Positions 1 to 7,978 of a DNA stretch of 64,000 nt are shown here, piece after piece. The notes beneath the pieces are model-generated. The model was given only the letters and a program-made list of their open reading frames with translations. It did not search any database and was not told where the DNA came from. Position 1 is the stretch's first letter. Each line of letters begins with the position of its first letter. This DNA comes from Micromonospora sp. C28SCA-DRY-2 (GTDB lineage: Bacteria > Actinomycetota > Actinomycetes > Mycobacteriales > Micromonosporaceae), in the NCBI RefSeq assembly GCF_030519475.1, contig NZ_JAUMKD010000008.1, positions 62,001 through 126,000 of the forward strand. Reading direction: 5' to 3'. Position numbers and translations under genes: made by a program.

Positions 1-512
1 ACGGTGGCGTGCCGTGGGACAACCCGGTCCCGGGTTCGCCGGTCTACAGCCTCGGCCACCGCAACGTGCAGGGCCTGGCCTGGGACTGGCGAGGCCGGCT
101 CTACGCGACCGAGTTCGGCGCCAGCAGCTGGGACGAGGTCAACCGGGTGGTGCCCGGCGGCAACTACGGCTGGCCGGTGGTGGAGGGGGTGGCCGGCGAC
201 CCACGCTTCCGCGACCCGATCGTGACGTGGCGGCCCGCCGAGGCGTCGCCCAGCGGCGCGGCGATCGCGGGCGGGCGGCTCTACGTGGCGGCACTGCGCG
301 GCACCCGGCTGTGGGTCGTGCCGCTCGACGCCGCGGGCGGCGCCGGCACGCCCACCGCGGAACTCGTCGGCAGCTACGGCCGGCTGCGTACGGTCGTCGT
401 CGCGCCGGACGGCTCGCTCTGGGTCACCACCAGCAACCGCGACGGGCGGGGCACCCCGGCTCCCGGCGACGACCGGATCCTGCGCTTCCCGCCCTGCTGG
501 TGGCGGTGCTGA
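1..512 (+). CDS. PQQ-dependent sugar (glucose/sorbosone) dehydrogenase, 3' part
   Basis: This is the C-terminal part (about 168 residues) of a six-bladed beta-propeller of the glucose/sorbosone dehydrogenase family; the start lies before the window and the frame begins at base 3. Visible family signatures are GHRNVQGLAWD, the YATEFG strand, and the GGNYGWPVVEG loop followed by a WRPAEASPSG segment. Family members are usually secreted or lipid-anchored and oxidise aldoses with PQQ, but the signal peptide and most catalytic residues are outside the window. It ends convergently, 6 bp before the MarR-GNAT gene. The family call is firm; the substrate is unknown. Confidence 0.85.
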   Translation, partial: GGVPWDNPVPGSPVYSLGHRNVQGLAWDWRGRLYATEFGASSWDEVNRVVPGGNYGWPVVEGVAGDPRFRDPIVTWRPAEASPSGAAIAGGRLYVAALRGTRLWVVPLDAAGGAGTPTAELVGSYGRLRTVVVAPDGSLWVTTSNRDGRGTPAPGDDRILRFPPCWWRC

Positions 513-518
513 CCGGGG

Positions 519-1421
519 TCACGGTCCCACCGGGGCCAGGTCCTTGGCGAACCAGTGGTGCGCGTAGGGCTCGGTGTTGTAGGGCTCGACCTCCCGGTAG
601 CCGGCGGCGCGGTACATCGCGATCGCCTCGGTGAGGTTGCGGTTGGTGTCCAGCCGGACGGTGGTCCAGCCCCGCTCGGCGGCGTAGCGCTCCAGCTCGC
701 CCAGCATCCGCCGGCCGATGCCGAGCCCGCGCACGGTGTCCGACACCCAGACCCGCTTGATCTCGGCGGGCGCGCCCGGGTGCAGCTTCACCGCGCCGCA
801 GCCGACCGGCTCGGCGTTGAGGGTGGCGAGCAGGAACACGCCGGCGGGCGGGACCAGTTCCTCGTCGCGCACCGGGTTGCTCAGCGCCGGGTCGAACCCG
901 TCGTCGAACCGGCGCCCGACGTCCCGGGCGTACGCCCGCACGCAGGCCCGGGCCCGCGGGTCGCCCGGCGGGCACGGCTCGATCACCACCATCGAGGCGA
1001 CCAGCAGCCGCTCGACCTCGGCCATCGCGGCGACCAGCCGTTCCCGGCGCGCCTCGGTCAGCGGCGCGAGGATCGACCAGGCCAGCTCGTCGGAGCGCTT
1101 GTCGAGTTCGGCCCACTCGGCCCGGCCGGCGGCGGTCAGCACGGCCGTGCGGACCCGCTGGTCGCCGGCCTGCTCGGCGGGCCCGACGGTGACCAGCCCG
1201 TCGCTCTCCAGGGTGCGCAGCAGCCGGCTGAGGTACCCGGAGTCCAGCCCGAGCCGGACCCGCAGCGCGGCGACCTCGGCGCCGCCGGGGCCGATCTCCC
1301 AGAGCAGCCGGGCCTGCGCCAGCGGGCGGCCGCGGGCCATGTACTCGTCGTCGAGCGCGCCGACCCGCTGGGTGACCGTCCGGTTGAACCGCCGCACCGC
1401 GGCGATGAGCGGGGAGTCCAT
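519..1421 (-). CDS. MarR-type regulator fused to GNAT acetyltransferase
   Basis: A 300-residue protein with an N-terminal MarR winged helix (about residues 1-145; the recognition region includes SGYLSRLLRTLE near 61-73) and a C-terminal GNAT domain (about 155-300) carrying the acetyl-CoA loop RGLGIG at 231-236. Such fusions are known in actinobacteria; the acetylated substrate is generally not known. I chose the ATG at 1421 because upstream codons in this frame give no MarR-like sequence and because a perfect inverted repeat lies only 3 nt upstream, which implies a very short or leaderless mRNA and autoregulation. It is transcribed away from the NTF2-like gene at 1580. Confidence 0.88.
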   Translation of the reverse strand: MDSPLIAAVRRFNRTVTQRVGALDDEYMARGRPLAQARLLWEIGPGGAEVAALRVRLGLDSGYLSRLLRTLESDGLVTVGPAEQAGDQRVRTAVLTAAGRAEWAELDKRSDELAWSILAPLTEARRERLVAAMAEVERLLVASMVVIEPCPPGDPRARACVRAYARDVGRRFDDGFDPALSNPVRDEELVPPAGVFLLATLNAEPVGCGAVKLHPGAPAEIKRVWVSDTVRGLGIGRRMLGELERYAAERGWTTVRLDTNRNLTEAIAMYRAAGYREVEPYNTEPYAHHWFAKDLAPVGP

Positions 1422-1424
1422 ATA

Positions 1425-1440
1425 CCTGACTTTAGTCAGG
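1425..1440. promoter_or_regulatory. Palindromic operator of the MarR-GNAT gene
   Basis: CCTGACTTTAGTCAGG contains perfect 7-bp arms (CCTGACT/AGTCAGG) around TT. It ends 3 nt before the start codon at 1421. On the minus strand a TAAAGT hexamer inside it sits 7 nt before ATG, so the site would overlap the -10 of a leaderless promoter. MarR proteins bind such palindromes; autorepression is inferred from position. Confidence 0.65.
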
Positions 1441-1579
1441 CTTACCGCGTGGTCGCCAGGCGGGGTCGTCGACCGTCCCGAAACCGGCGATCGCCTTTTC
1501 CTCCGTCTCGTGTCCCGACGCTGCGACACTGGTCCGGCAGCGGTCCACCCCGGCGCCGCCGCCAGAAGGGAAGCCCGCG

Positions 1580-1969
1580 ATGACCGACAGGTCTGGCGTA
1601 GCAGCCTGGATCCGGGCCTATGAATCCGCCTGGCGGACGGCGGGAACCGACCAGCTCGACCTGCTCTTCACCAGCGACGCCACCTACCAGATGTCGCCGT
1701 TCCAGGAGCCGCATCGGGGTCTCGACGCCATCCGCAGGCTGTGGGACGCCGAACGCGCCGGGCCGGGCGAGGAGTTCGAGATGGACTTCCAGATCATCGC
1801 CGTCGACGACCCGCAGGCGGTCGTACGGCTGGAAGTGCGATACGGCGGCCCTCGCCCCCAGGTGTTCCGCGATCTGTGGATCCTCACGTTCACCGCGGAC
1901 GGCCGGTGCCTGGCCTTCGAGGAGTGGCCGTTCAGCCCCGAGCCTTCCGCGCCGCACCACACCCCCTGA
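1580..1969 (+). CDS. NTF2/SnoaL-like small protein
   Basis: A 129-residue protein with the composition and length of SnoaL-like/NTF2-fold polyketide-cyclase-type proteins: an N-terminal helix with WIRAYESAWR, an FTSDATYQMSPF segment, then strands such as AVVRLEVRYG and WILTFTADGRCLAFEEWPF. The fold is used by isomerases, hydrolases and carrier-like proteins, so no reaction can be assigned. The ATG is preceded by GAAGGGA at a suitable distance. It stands alone, divergent from the MarR-GNAT gene and 210 bp before malate synthase. Confidence 0.75.
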   Translation: MTDRSGVAAWIRAYESAWRTAGTDQLDLLFTSDATYQMSPFQEPHRGLDAIRRLWDAERAGPGEEFEMDFQIIAVDDPQAVVRLEVRYGGPRPQVFRDLWILTFTADGRCLAFEEWPFSPEPSAPHHTP

Positions 1970-2179
1970 TCCCGGCGCCCGGTGCCAGCGGCTGTCGCCC
2001 GCCCACCCCGCAGCGTAGCGACGGGTGGATCGGGCGGGACCGGGTAGCGCTGTGGAAGATCTGATCGGGCAGGGACGGGCCGGCGACCCTCGCGGTCCGT
2101 CCACCTCGGCACTAGAGTCGACGCCAGCATCCCGTCGATCGATCCGACTGCATCTGCCCTCGACGGTGAGGAGCGCGTC

Positions 2180-3763
2180 ATGGGTATGCCCGACGGCGTC
2201 GAACTGGCCGGCCCCCGGCACGACCGGTTCCCGGAGATCCTCACCCCGCAGGCCCTCGCCTTCCTCGCCGAGCTGCACCGCGCCTTCGACGCCCGACGGC
2301 GGGAGCTGCTCGCCCGGCGCGCCGAACGCGAGGCGGCGCTGGCCGCCGGTGAGCTGCTGGACTTCCTGCCCGAGACCCGGCACGTCCGTGACGGCGAGTG
2401 GCGGGTGGCTCCGCCCGCGCCCGGCCTGGTCGACCGCCGGGTGGAGATCACCGGGCCGACCGACGCGAAGATGACCATCAACGCCCTCAACTCGGGCGCG
2501 AAGGTCTGGCTCGCCGACCAGGAGGACGCCAACACGCCACTGTGGGAGAACGTGATCGGCGGCCAGCTCAACCTGCGCGACGCGATCGACCGGACGCTCT
2601 CCTACACCGCCCCGGACGGCCGCCGCTACGCCCTGCGCGACGGCGAGCTGGCGACCATCGTGGTCCGGCCCCGCGGCTGGCACCTGACCGAGAAGCACAT
2701 CCTGGTCGACGGCGAACGCACCTCGGGCAGCCTTGTCGACTTCGGCCTGTACTTCTTCCACTGCGCCGCCCGGCAGCTCGACCGCGGCTCCGGGCCGTAC
2801 TTCTACCTGCCCAAACTGGAGAGCCACCTGGAGGCGCGGCTCTGGAACGACGTGTTCCTGCTCGCCCAGGAGCGGCTGGGCATCCCGCGCGGCACCATCC
2901 GGGCGACAGTGCTCATCGAGACCTACCCGGCGGCGTTCGAGATGGAGGAGATCCTCCACGAGCTGCGCGAGCACTCCGCCGGCCTCAACGCGGGCCGGTG
3001 GGACTTCATGTTCAGCGTCATCAAGAAGTTCCGCACCCGGGGACGGGACTTCCTGCTGCCCGACCGCAACGCGGTGACCATGACCGCGCCGTTCATGCGC
3101 GCGTACACCGAACTGCTGGTGCGGACCTGCCACCGGCGCGGCGCGCACGCGATCGGCGGGATGGCCGCCTTCATCCCCAGCCGCCGCGACCCGCAGGTCA
3201 ACGAGACCGCGCTGGTGAAGGTCCGCGAGGACAAGACCCGGGAGGCGGGCGACGGCTTCGACGGCTCCTGGGTGGCCCACCCCGATCTGGTGCCGGTCTG
3301 CCGCGAGGTGTTCGACCGCGTGCTCGGCGACCGGCCCCACCAGCTCGACCGGACCCGCGACGAGGTACGGGTCACCGCCGCCCAGCTGCTCGACGTGCGC
3401 GGCACGCCCGGCCAACGGACCGAGGCCGGGCTGCGCAACGACATCAGCGTCGGCATCCAGTACCTGGCGAGCTGGCTGCGCGGCACCGGGGCGGTGGCCA
3501 TCTTCAACCTGATGGAGGACGCCGCGACCGCCGAGATCTCCCGCTCGCAGGTGTGGCAGTGGCTGCACAACGGCGTCACCCTCGACGACACCGGTGAGAA
3601 GGTCGACCGGGACCTGGTCGAGCGGCTCGCCGACGAGGAACTGGCGAAGCTGCCGGGCGACCCGGCCGACTACGCCGAGGCGCGGTCGCTGTTCATGGCG
3701 GTCGCCGTCGCCGACGACTTCGTGGACTTCCTGACCCTGCCCGCGTACGAGCGGCTGCCCTGA
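2180..3763 (+). CDS. aceB: Malate synthase A
   Basis: A 527-residue protein, the usual length for malate synthase A, which condenses glyoxylate with acetyl-CoA to malate in the cytoplasm. Signatures include the VEITGPTDAKMTINALNSG region (about 90-110), VRPRGWHL carrying the expected active-site Arg, the WDFMFSVIKKF segment, and the GGMAAFIP motif after GAHAI. The start is supported by GAGGAG at 2168-2173 with 6-nt spacing. Only 29 nt separate it from glcD, so aceB-glcDEF is probably one operon in which glyoxylate made from glycolate is fed directly to malate. Confidence 0.95.
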   Translation: MGMPDGVELAGPRHDRFPEILTPQALAFLAELHRAFDARRRELLARRAEREAALAAGELLDFLPETRHVRDGEWRVAPPAPGLVDRRVEITGPTDAKMTINALNSGAKVWLADQEDANTPLWENVIGGQLNLRDAIDRTLSYTAPDGRRYALRDGELATIVVRPRGWHLTEKHILVDGERTSGSLVDFGLYFFHCAARQLDRGSGPYFYLPKLESHLEARLWNDVFLLAQERLGIPRGTIRATVLIETYPAAFEMEEILHELREHSAGLNAGRWDFMFSVIKKFRTRGRDFLLPDRNAVTMTAPFMRAYTELLVRTCHRRGAHAIGGMAAFIPSRRDPQVNETALVKVREDKTREAGDGFDGSWVAHPDLVPVCREVFDRVLGDRPHQLDRTRDEVRVTAAQLLDVRGTPGQRTEAGLRNDISVGIQYLASWLRGTGAVAIFNLMEDAATAEISRSQVWQWLHNGVTLDDTGEKVDRDLVERLADEELAKLPGDPADYAEARSLFMAVAVADDFVDFLTLPAYERLP

Positions 3764-3792
3764 CCACCAGCGACCGCGACGGGAGGCCGGCG

Positions 3793-5259
3793 ATGACCAC
3801 GACGGACATCGGCACCCTCGCCGCGACCCTGCGGGCGGTCCTCGGCGCCGAGCACGTGATCACCGACCGGCAGGAGCTGCGCACCTACGAGTGCGACGGG
3901 CTCGCCCAGTACAAGGTGATCCCCGCTCTGGTCGCCCTGCCGGGCACCGCCGCCGAGTGCGCGGCGACCGTCCGGGCCTGCGTGGACGCCGGGGTGCCGT
4001 TCGTCGCCCGGGGCTCCGGCACCGGCCTGTCCGGCGGGGCACTGCCGCACGCCGACGGGGTGCTCGTGGTCACCTCGCGGCTGCGCGCCATCCGGGAGGT
4101 CGCCCCGGCCGACGAGCGGGCCGTGGTCGAGCCCGGCGTGATCAACCTCCAGGTCACCCGGGCGGCCACCCCGTACGGCTACTACTACGCCCCCGACCCG
4201 TCCAGCCAGCAGATCTGCTCGATCGGCGGCAACGTGGCGGAGAACTCCGGCGGCGCGCACTGCCTGAAGTACGGGTTCACCACCAACCACGTCACCGGAC
4301 TGGAGGTGGTCACTCCGGACGGGGACCTGGTACGCCTCGGCGGTCGCGCCCCGGACCCGCCCGGCTACGACCTGCTCGGCGCGTTCGTCGGCTCCGAGGG
4401 GACGCTCGGCATCGCCACCGAGGTCACCGTGCGGCTGGTCCGGCTGCCCGAGTCGGTCCGTACGCTGCTGGCCGCCTTCCCGTCCACCGACGAGGCGGGG
4501 GCGGCGACCTCGGCCGTCATCGCGGCCGGGGTGGTGCCGGCGGCGATCGAGATGATGGACGCGCTCGCCATCTCCGCCGCCGAGGCGGCGGTGCGCTGCG
4601 GCTACCCGGCCGGCGCGGGCGCGGTGCTGATCGTCGAGCTGGACGGTCCGGCGGCCGAGGTGGACGCCCAGTTCGCCGAGGTCGAGCGGCTCTGCCGGGA
4701 CAACGGCGCCGGGGAGATCCGGGTCGCCGCGGACGACGCCGAGCGGGCGCTGATCTGGAAGGGGCGCAAGTCGGCGTTCGCCGCGGTCGGCCGGATCAGC
4801 CCCGACTACATCGTCCAGGACGGCGTCATCCCGCGCACCGCGCTGCCCGAGGTGCTGCGCCGCATCGCCGAGCTCGCCGCCCGGCGCGGCGTCCGGGTGG
4901 CCAACGTCTTCCACGCCGGCGACGGCAACCTGCACCCGCTGGTCCTCTTCGACGACGGCGTGGCCGGCCAGGCCGAACAGGCCGAGGAGGTCTCCGGGGC
5001 GATCCTCGAGCTCTGCGTCGAGCACGGCGGCTCGATCACCGGTGAGCACGGCGTCGGCATGGACAAGGTGACCTTCATGCCGCGCATGTTCACCGACGAC
5101 GACCTCGACACCATGCAGCTGCTGCGGTGCGCCTTCGACCCGCGCGGGCTGGCCAACCCGGGCAAGGTCTTCCCGACACCCCGGCTCTGCGGTGAGGTGC
5201 CCGGCCGGCGCCGGGGCGCCCACCCGGCGCAGGAGGCCGGCCTGGCGGAGCTGTTCTGA
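3793..5259 (+). CDS. glcD: Glycolate oxidase FAD-binding subunit GlcD
   Basis: A 488-residue flavoprotein of the FAD-linked oxidase (VAO/PCMH) family. The FAD pyrophosphate loop RGSGTGLSGG is at about 73-82, the second FAD segment IGGNVAENSGG at about 144-154, and the C-terminal HAGDGNLHP and GEHGVG motifs near 374 and 417. It is the catalytic subunit that oxidises glycolate (some relatives use D-lactate) to glyoxylate. GGGAGG precedes the ATG. The last codons overlap glcE by one base (TGATG), and the GlcE and GlcF partners are adjacent, which supports the three-subunit glycolate oxidase assignment. Confidence 0.93.
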   Translation: MTTTDIGTLAATLRAVLGAEHVITDRQELRTYECDGLAQYKVIPALVALPGTAAECAATVRACVDAGVPFVARGSGTGLSGGALPHADGVLVVTSRLRAIREVAPADERAVVEPGVINLQVTRAATPYGYYYAPDPSSQQICSIGGNVAENSGGAHCLKYGFTTNHVTGLEVVTPDGDLVRLGGRAPDPPGYDLLGAFVGSEGTLGIATEVTVRLVRLPESVRTLLAAFPSTDEAGAATSAVIAAGVVPAAIEMMDALAISAAEAAVRCGYPAGAGAVLIVELDGPAAEVDAQFAEVERLCRDNGAGEIRVAADDAERALIWKGRKSAFAAVGRISPDYIVQDGVIPRTALPEVLRRIAELAARRGVRVANVFHAGDGNLHPLVLFDDGVAGQAEQAEEVSGAILELCVEHGGSITGEHGVGMDKVTFMPRMFTDDDLDTMQLLRCAFDPRGLANPGKVFPTPRLCGEVPGRRRGAHPAQEAGLAELF

Positions 5260-6524
5260 TGTCCGGCGACGTGCTGGCCGCCCTCCGCGACGCGGCCGGC
5301 GACGCCGACGCCGTCCGCCCGGCCGGCGCCGGCGACGCGGTGGCCGGGGTGCCGGCCCGCTACCGGGCCGCGCCCGGCTCCACCGAGGCCGCCGCCGCCG
5401 TCCTGCGGGTGGCGGCCGCGCACGGCCTCGCCGTCGTCGTCGCCGGTGGCCTGACCAAGCAGGACTGGGCGAACCCGCCCCGCCGGCTGGACCTGGTCGT
5501 CGACACCGGGCGGCTCACCGGGGTGGTCGAGCACGCCGCCGGCGACCTGATCGTCGTCGTGCGGGCCGGCACCCGACTGGCGGACCTGCCGGCCCGGTTG
5601 GCCCCGGCGGGACAGCAACTGGCCCTGGACGCGCCGGCGTTGCCCGGCGGCGCGGGCGCGACGGTCGGCGGCGCGGTGGCGGTGAACACCAGCGGGCCGC
5701 GCCGGATGCGCTACGGCACCGTCCGGGACCTGCTGATCGGCATCACCGTGGTGCGGCCGGACGGGGTGGTGGCCCACGCCGGCGGCAAGGTGGTGAAGAA
5801 CGTCGCCGGCTACGACCTCGGCAAGCTCTTCACCGGCTCGTACGGCACGCTCGGCCTGATCACCGAGTGCGCCTTCCGGCTGCACCCGCTGCCGGCCGCG
5901 GGCGGGTACGTGCGTCGGCCGGTGGACGGCGAGGCGGAGGCCGGTCGGCTGGTCGCCGCCGTGCTCGGCGCGCAACTCGTGCCCAGCGCGCTGGAGGTGC
6001 ACGCCCCGCCCGACGGCGGCGTCGAGGTCGCGGTGCTGATCGAGGGCACACCGTCCGGCGTCCGCGAGCGGGTCGCCGCGACCCGGCGCCTGCTCGGCGC
6101 CGCCGCGACCGCCTCGGACACCCCGCCGCCGTGGTGGCCGGCCTACCCGTGGCGGATGGGCGACGTCGGGCTGAAGCTGACCGCCGCGCTCTCCGGCGTC
6201 CCGGGACTGCTCACGGCCGCCCGGGCGGCGGGGCGGCGGCACGGAATTCCCGTGCGGGTCAGCGGTTCGGCGGGCACCGGCGTCCTCTACGCCGGCCTGC
6301 CCGGCGCCGCCCGGCCCGACGCGGTGGCCCGGATCGTCGCGGACCTGCGCGCCGCGACGGCGGCCGCCGGCGGGCACGCCGTGGTGCTGACCGCGCCGGC
6401 GGCGGTGCGCGACCGGGTCGACCTGTGGGGGCCGGTCGGTGGACTGGAACTGATGCACCGGGTCAAGGCGCAGTTCGACCCGGACGCCCGGTTCGCGCCC
6501 GGCCGCTTCGTCGGAGGGATCTGA
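5259..6524 (+). CDS. glcE: Glycolate oxidase FAD-binding subunit GlcE
   Basis: A 421-residue protein, the second FAD-linked oxidase-like subunit of glycolate oxidase. It has a degenerate PCMH-type FAD domain (VVVAGGLTKQDWANPP, GGAVAVNTSGPRRMRYG, GGKVVKNVAGYDLGKLFTGSYGTLG) and the C-terminal QFDPDARFAPGRF typical of GlcE. Its ATG shares a base with the glcD stop, so translation is coupled. It is expected to work only as part of the GlcDEF complex, which passes electrons towards GlcF. Confidence 0.93.
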   Translation: MSGDVLAALRDAAGDADAVRPAGAGDAVAGVPARYRAAPGSTEAAAAVLRVAAAHGLAVVVAGGLTKQDWANPPRRLDLVVDTGRLTGVVEHAAGDLIVVVRAGTRLADLPARLAPAGQQLALDAPALPGGAGATVGGAVAVNTSGPRRMRYGTVRDLLIGITVVRPDGVVAHAGGKVVKNVAGYDLGKLFTGSYGTLGLITECAFRLHPLPAAGGYVRRPVDGEAEAGRLVAAVLGAQLVPSALEVHAPPDGGVEVAVLIEGTPSGVRERVAATRRLLGAAATASDTPPPWWPAYPWRMGDVGLKLTAALSGVPGLLTAARAAGRRHGIPVRVSGSAGTGVLYAGLPGAARPDAVARIVADLRAATAAAGGHAVVLTAPAAVRDRVDLWGPVGGLELMHRVKAQFDPDARFAPGRFVGGI

Positions 6525-6525
6525 G

Positions 6526-7929
6526 ATGGCGAGCGAACTCCCGGCCCGGCGCGGCGTCGCCCGGCCCACGGGCAGCCGGCCCGCCAGCGCCCCACCGGAC
6601 GTGCTCGGGCCGGTCGCCGGCCCACCGGGCGCGCCGGCCTTCGACGACCACCACCCACCCCGCCGGGACCTGATCGACGACTGCGTGCACTGCGGCTTCT
6701 GCCTGCCCACCTGCCCCACCTACCTGCTCTGGGGCGAGGAGATGGACTCCCCGCGCGGGCGCATCTACCTGATGGAGGAGGGGCTCGACGGCGAGCCGCT
6801 GACCCCGTCCATGGTGCGGCACTTCGACCGCTGCCTGGGCTGCATGGCCTGCGTGACCGCGTGCCCGTCCGGGGTCCGCTACGACCGGCTGATCGAGGAC
6901 ACCCGGCAGCAGGTGGAACGCCGGTACCCCCGGCCGCGCCGGGAGCGGCTGCTGCGGGCCGCCATCTTCCAGGTGTTCCCGTACCCGCGCCGGCTGCGGC
7001 TGCTGCGCGGGCCGCTGCGGGCGTACCAGGCCAGCGGGCTGCGACGCCTGGTACGCCGCAGCGGCCTGGCGGCGCGGCTGGCGCCGACGCTGGCCACCCT
7101 GGAATCGCTCGCCCCCACGCTCGGGCGCCCGGCCCGGCTGCCGGCCCGGCTGCCGGCGCACGGCGAGCGGCGGGCGCGGGTCGGTATGCTCACCGGCTGC
7201 GTGCAGCGGGCATTCTTCCCCGACGTCAACGCGGCCACCGCCCGGGTGCTCGCCGCGGAGGGCTGCGAGGTGGTCGTCCTGCCCGACCGGCAGGGCTGCT
7301 GCGGCGCGCTCAGCGTCCACAACGGGCGCTCGGCGGAGGCGCGGCGGTTCGCCCGGGCGCTGATCGACGTCTTCGACGCCGCCGGCATCGACCGGTTCGT
7401 GGTCAACGCCGCCGGGTGCGGGTCGTCGCTGAAGGAGTACGGCGGCCTGCTCCGCGACGACCCGGCGTACGCCGAGCGCGCGGCCGCCTTCGCCGGCAAG
7501 GTACGCGACCTGGCCGAGCTGCTCGTCGAGCTGGGCCCGGTGGCCCGGCGGCACCCGCTGCCGGTGACCGTCGCCTACCACGACGCCTGCCACCTGGCGC
7601 ACGCCCAGGGGGTACGGGCACAACCCCGCGAGCTGCTGCGCGGCATACCCGGGCTGGAACTGCGGGAGATCGCCGACCCGGAGATCTGCTGCGGATCGGC
7701 GGGCGTCTGGAACGTGCTCAACCCGGAGCCGGCGGCGCAGCTCGGGGAGCGCAAGGCCCGCGACGTCCTGGCCACCGGCGCCGAGCTGCTCGTCACCGCC
7801 AACCCGGGCTGCCTGATGCAGGTGGCCGCGGCGGCCGCCCGGCTCGGTGGCACGGTCGCCCTGGCCCACACCGCGCAGGTGCTGGACGCCTCCATCCGCG
7901 CCCGGCCGGTCACCGACCTGGTGCCGTGA
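6526..7929 (+). CDS. glcF: Glycolate oxidase iron-sulfur subunit GlcF
   Basis: A 467-residue protein with two 4Fe-4S ferredoxin motifs, Cys 53/56/59/63 and Cys 103/106/109/113, followed by two CCG (heterodisulfide-reductase-type) domains with CCG near 257 and 388. It is the electron-transfer subunit of glycolate oxidase, peripheral at the membrane. The ATG is one base after the glcE stop. The N-terminal about 45 residues before the first cluster are Pro/Arg-rich and probably disordered. A strong hairpin follows the gene. Confidence 0.93.
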   Translation: MASELPARRGVARPTGSRPASAPPDVLGPVAGPPGAPAFDDHHPPRRDLIDDCVHCGFCLPTCPTYLLWGEEMDSPRGRIYLMEEGLDGEPLTPSMVRHFDRCLGCMACVTACPSGVRYDRLIEDTRQQVERRYPRPRRERLLRAAIFQVFPYPRRLRLLRGPLRAYQASGLRRLVRRSGLAARLAPTLATLESLAPTLGRPARLPARLPAHGERRARVGMLTGCVQRAFFPDVNAATARVLAAEGCEVVVLPDRQGCCGALSVHNGRSAEARRFARALIDVFDAAGIDRFVVNAAGCGSSLKEYGGLLRDDPAYAERAAAFAGKVRDLAELLVELGPVARRHPLPVTVAYHDACHLAHAQGVRAQPRELLRGIPGLELREIADPEICCGSAGVWNVLNPEPAAQLGERKARDVLATGAELLVTANPGCLMQVAAAAARLGGTVALAHTAQVLDASIRARPVTDLVP

Positions 7930-7930
7930 C

Positions 7931-7957
7931 GCCCCTCCCGCTGGCGGCGGGAGGGGC
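7931..7957. terminator. Hairpin between convergent glcF and the Nramp-like gene
   Basis: Perfect 11-bp arms, 7931-7941 (GCCCCTCCCGC) and 7947-7957, with a 5-nt loop, start 2 nt after the glcF stop. There is no T-tract, as is common in high-GC actinomycetes. The position suggests a bidirectional terminator. Confidence 0.7.
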
Positions 7958-7978
7958 GCCGTCGGTGGATCCGACCGG

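Noticed and set aside
1442..3568. A 708-codon open frame antisense to malate synthase, and many similar long antisense frames (for example 4806-6719, 11738-15076, 60083-62542).
   Set aside because: They mirror well-matched genes on the other strand and have Arg/Gly/Ala-rich sequence with no family motifs, as expected in high-GC DNA.
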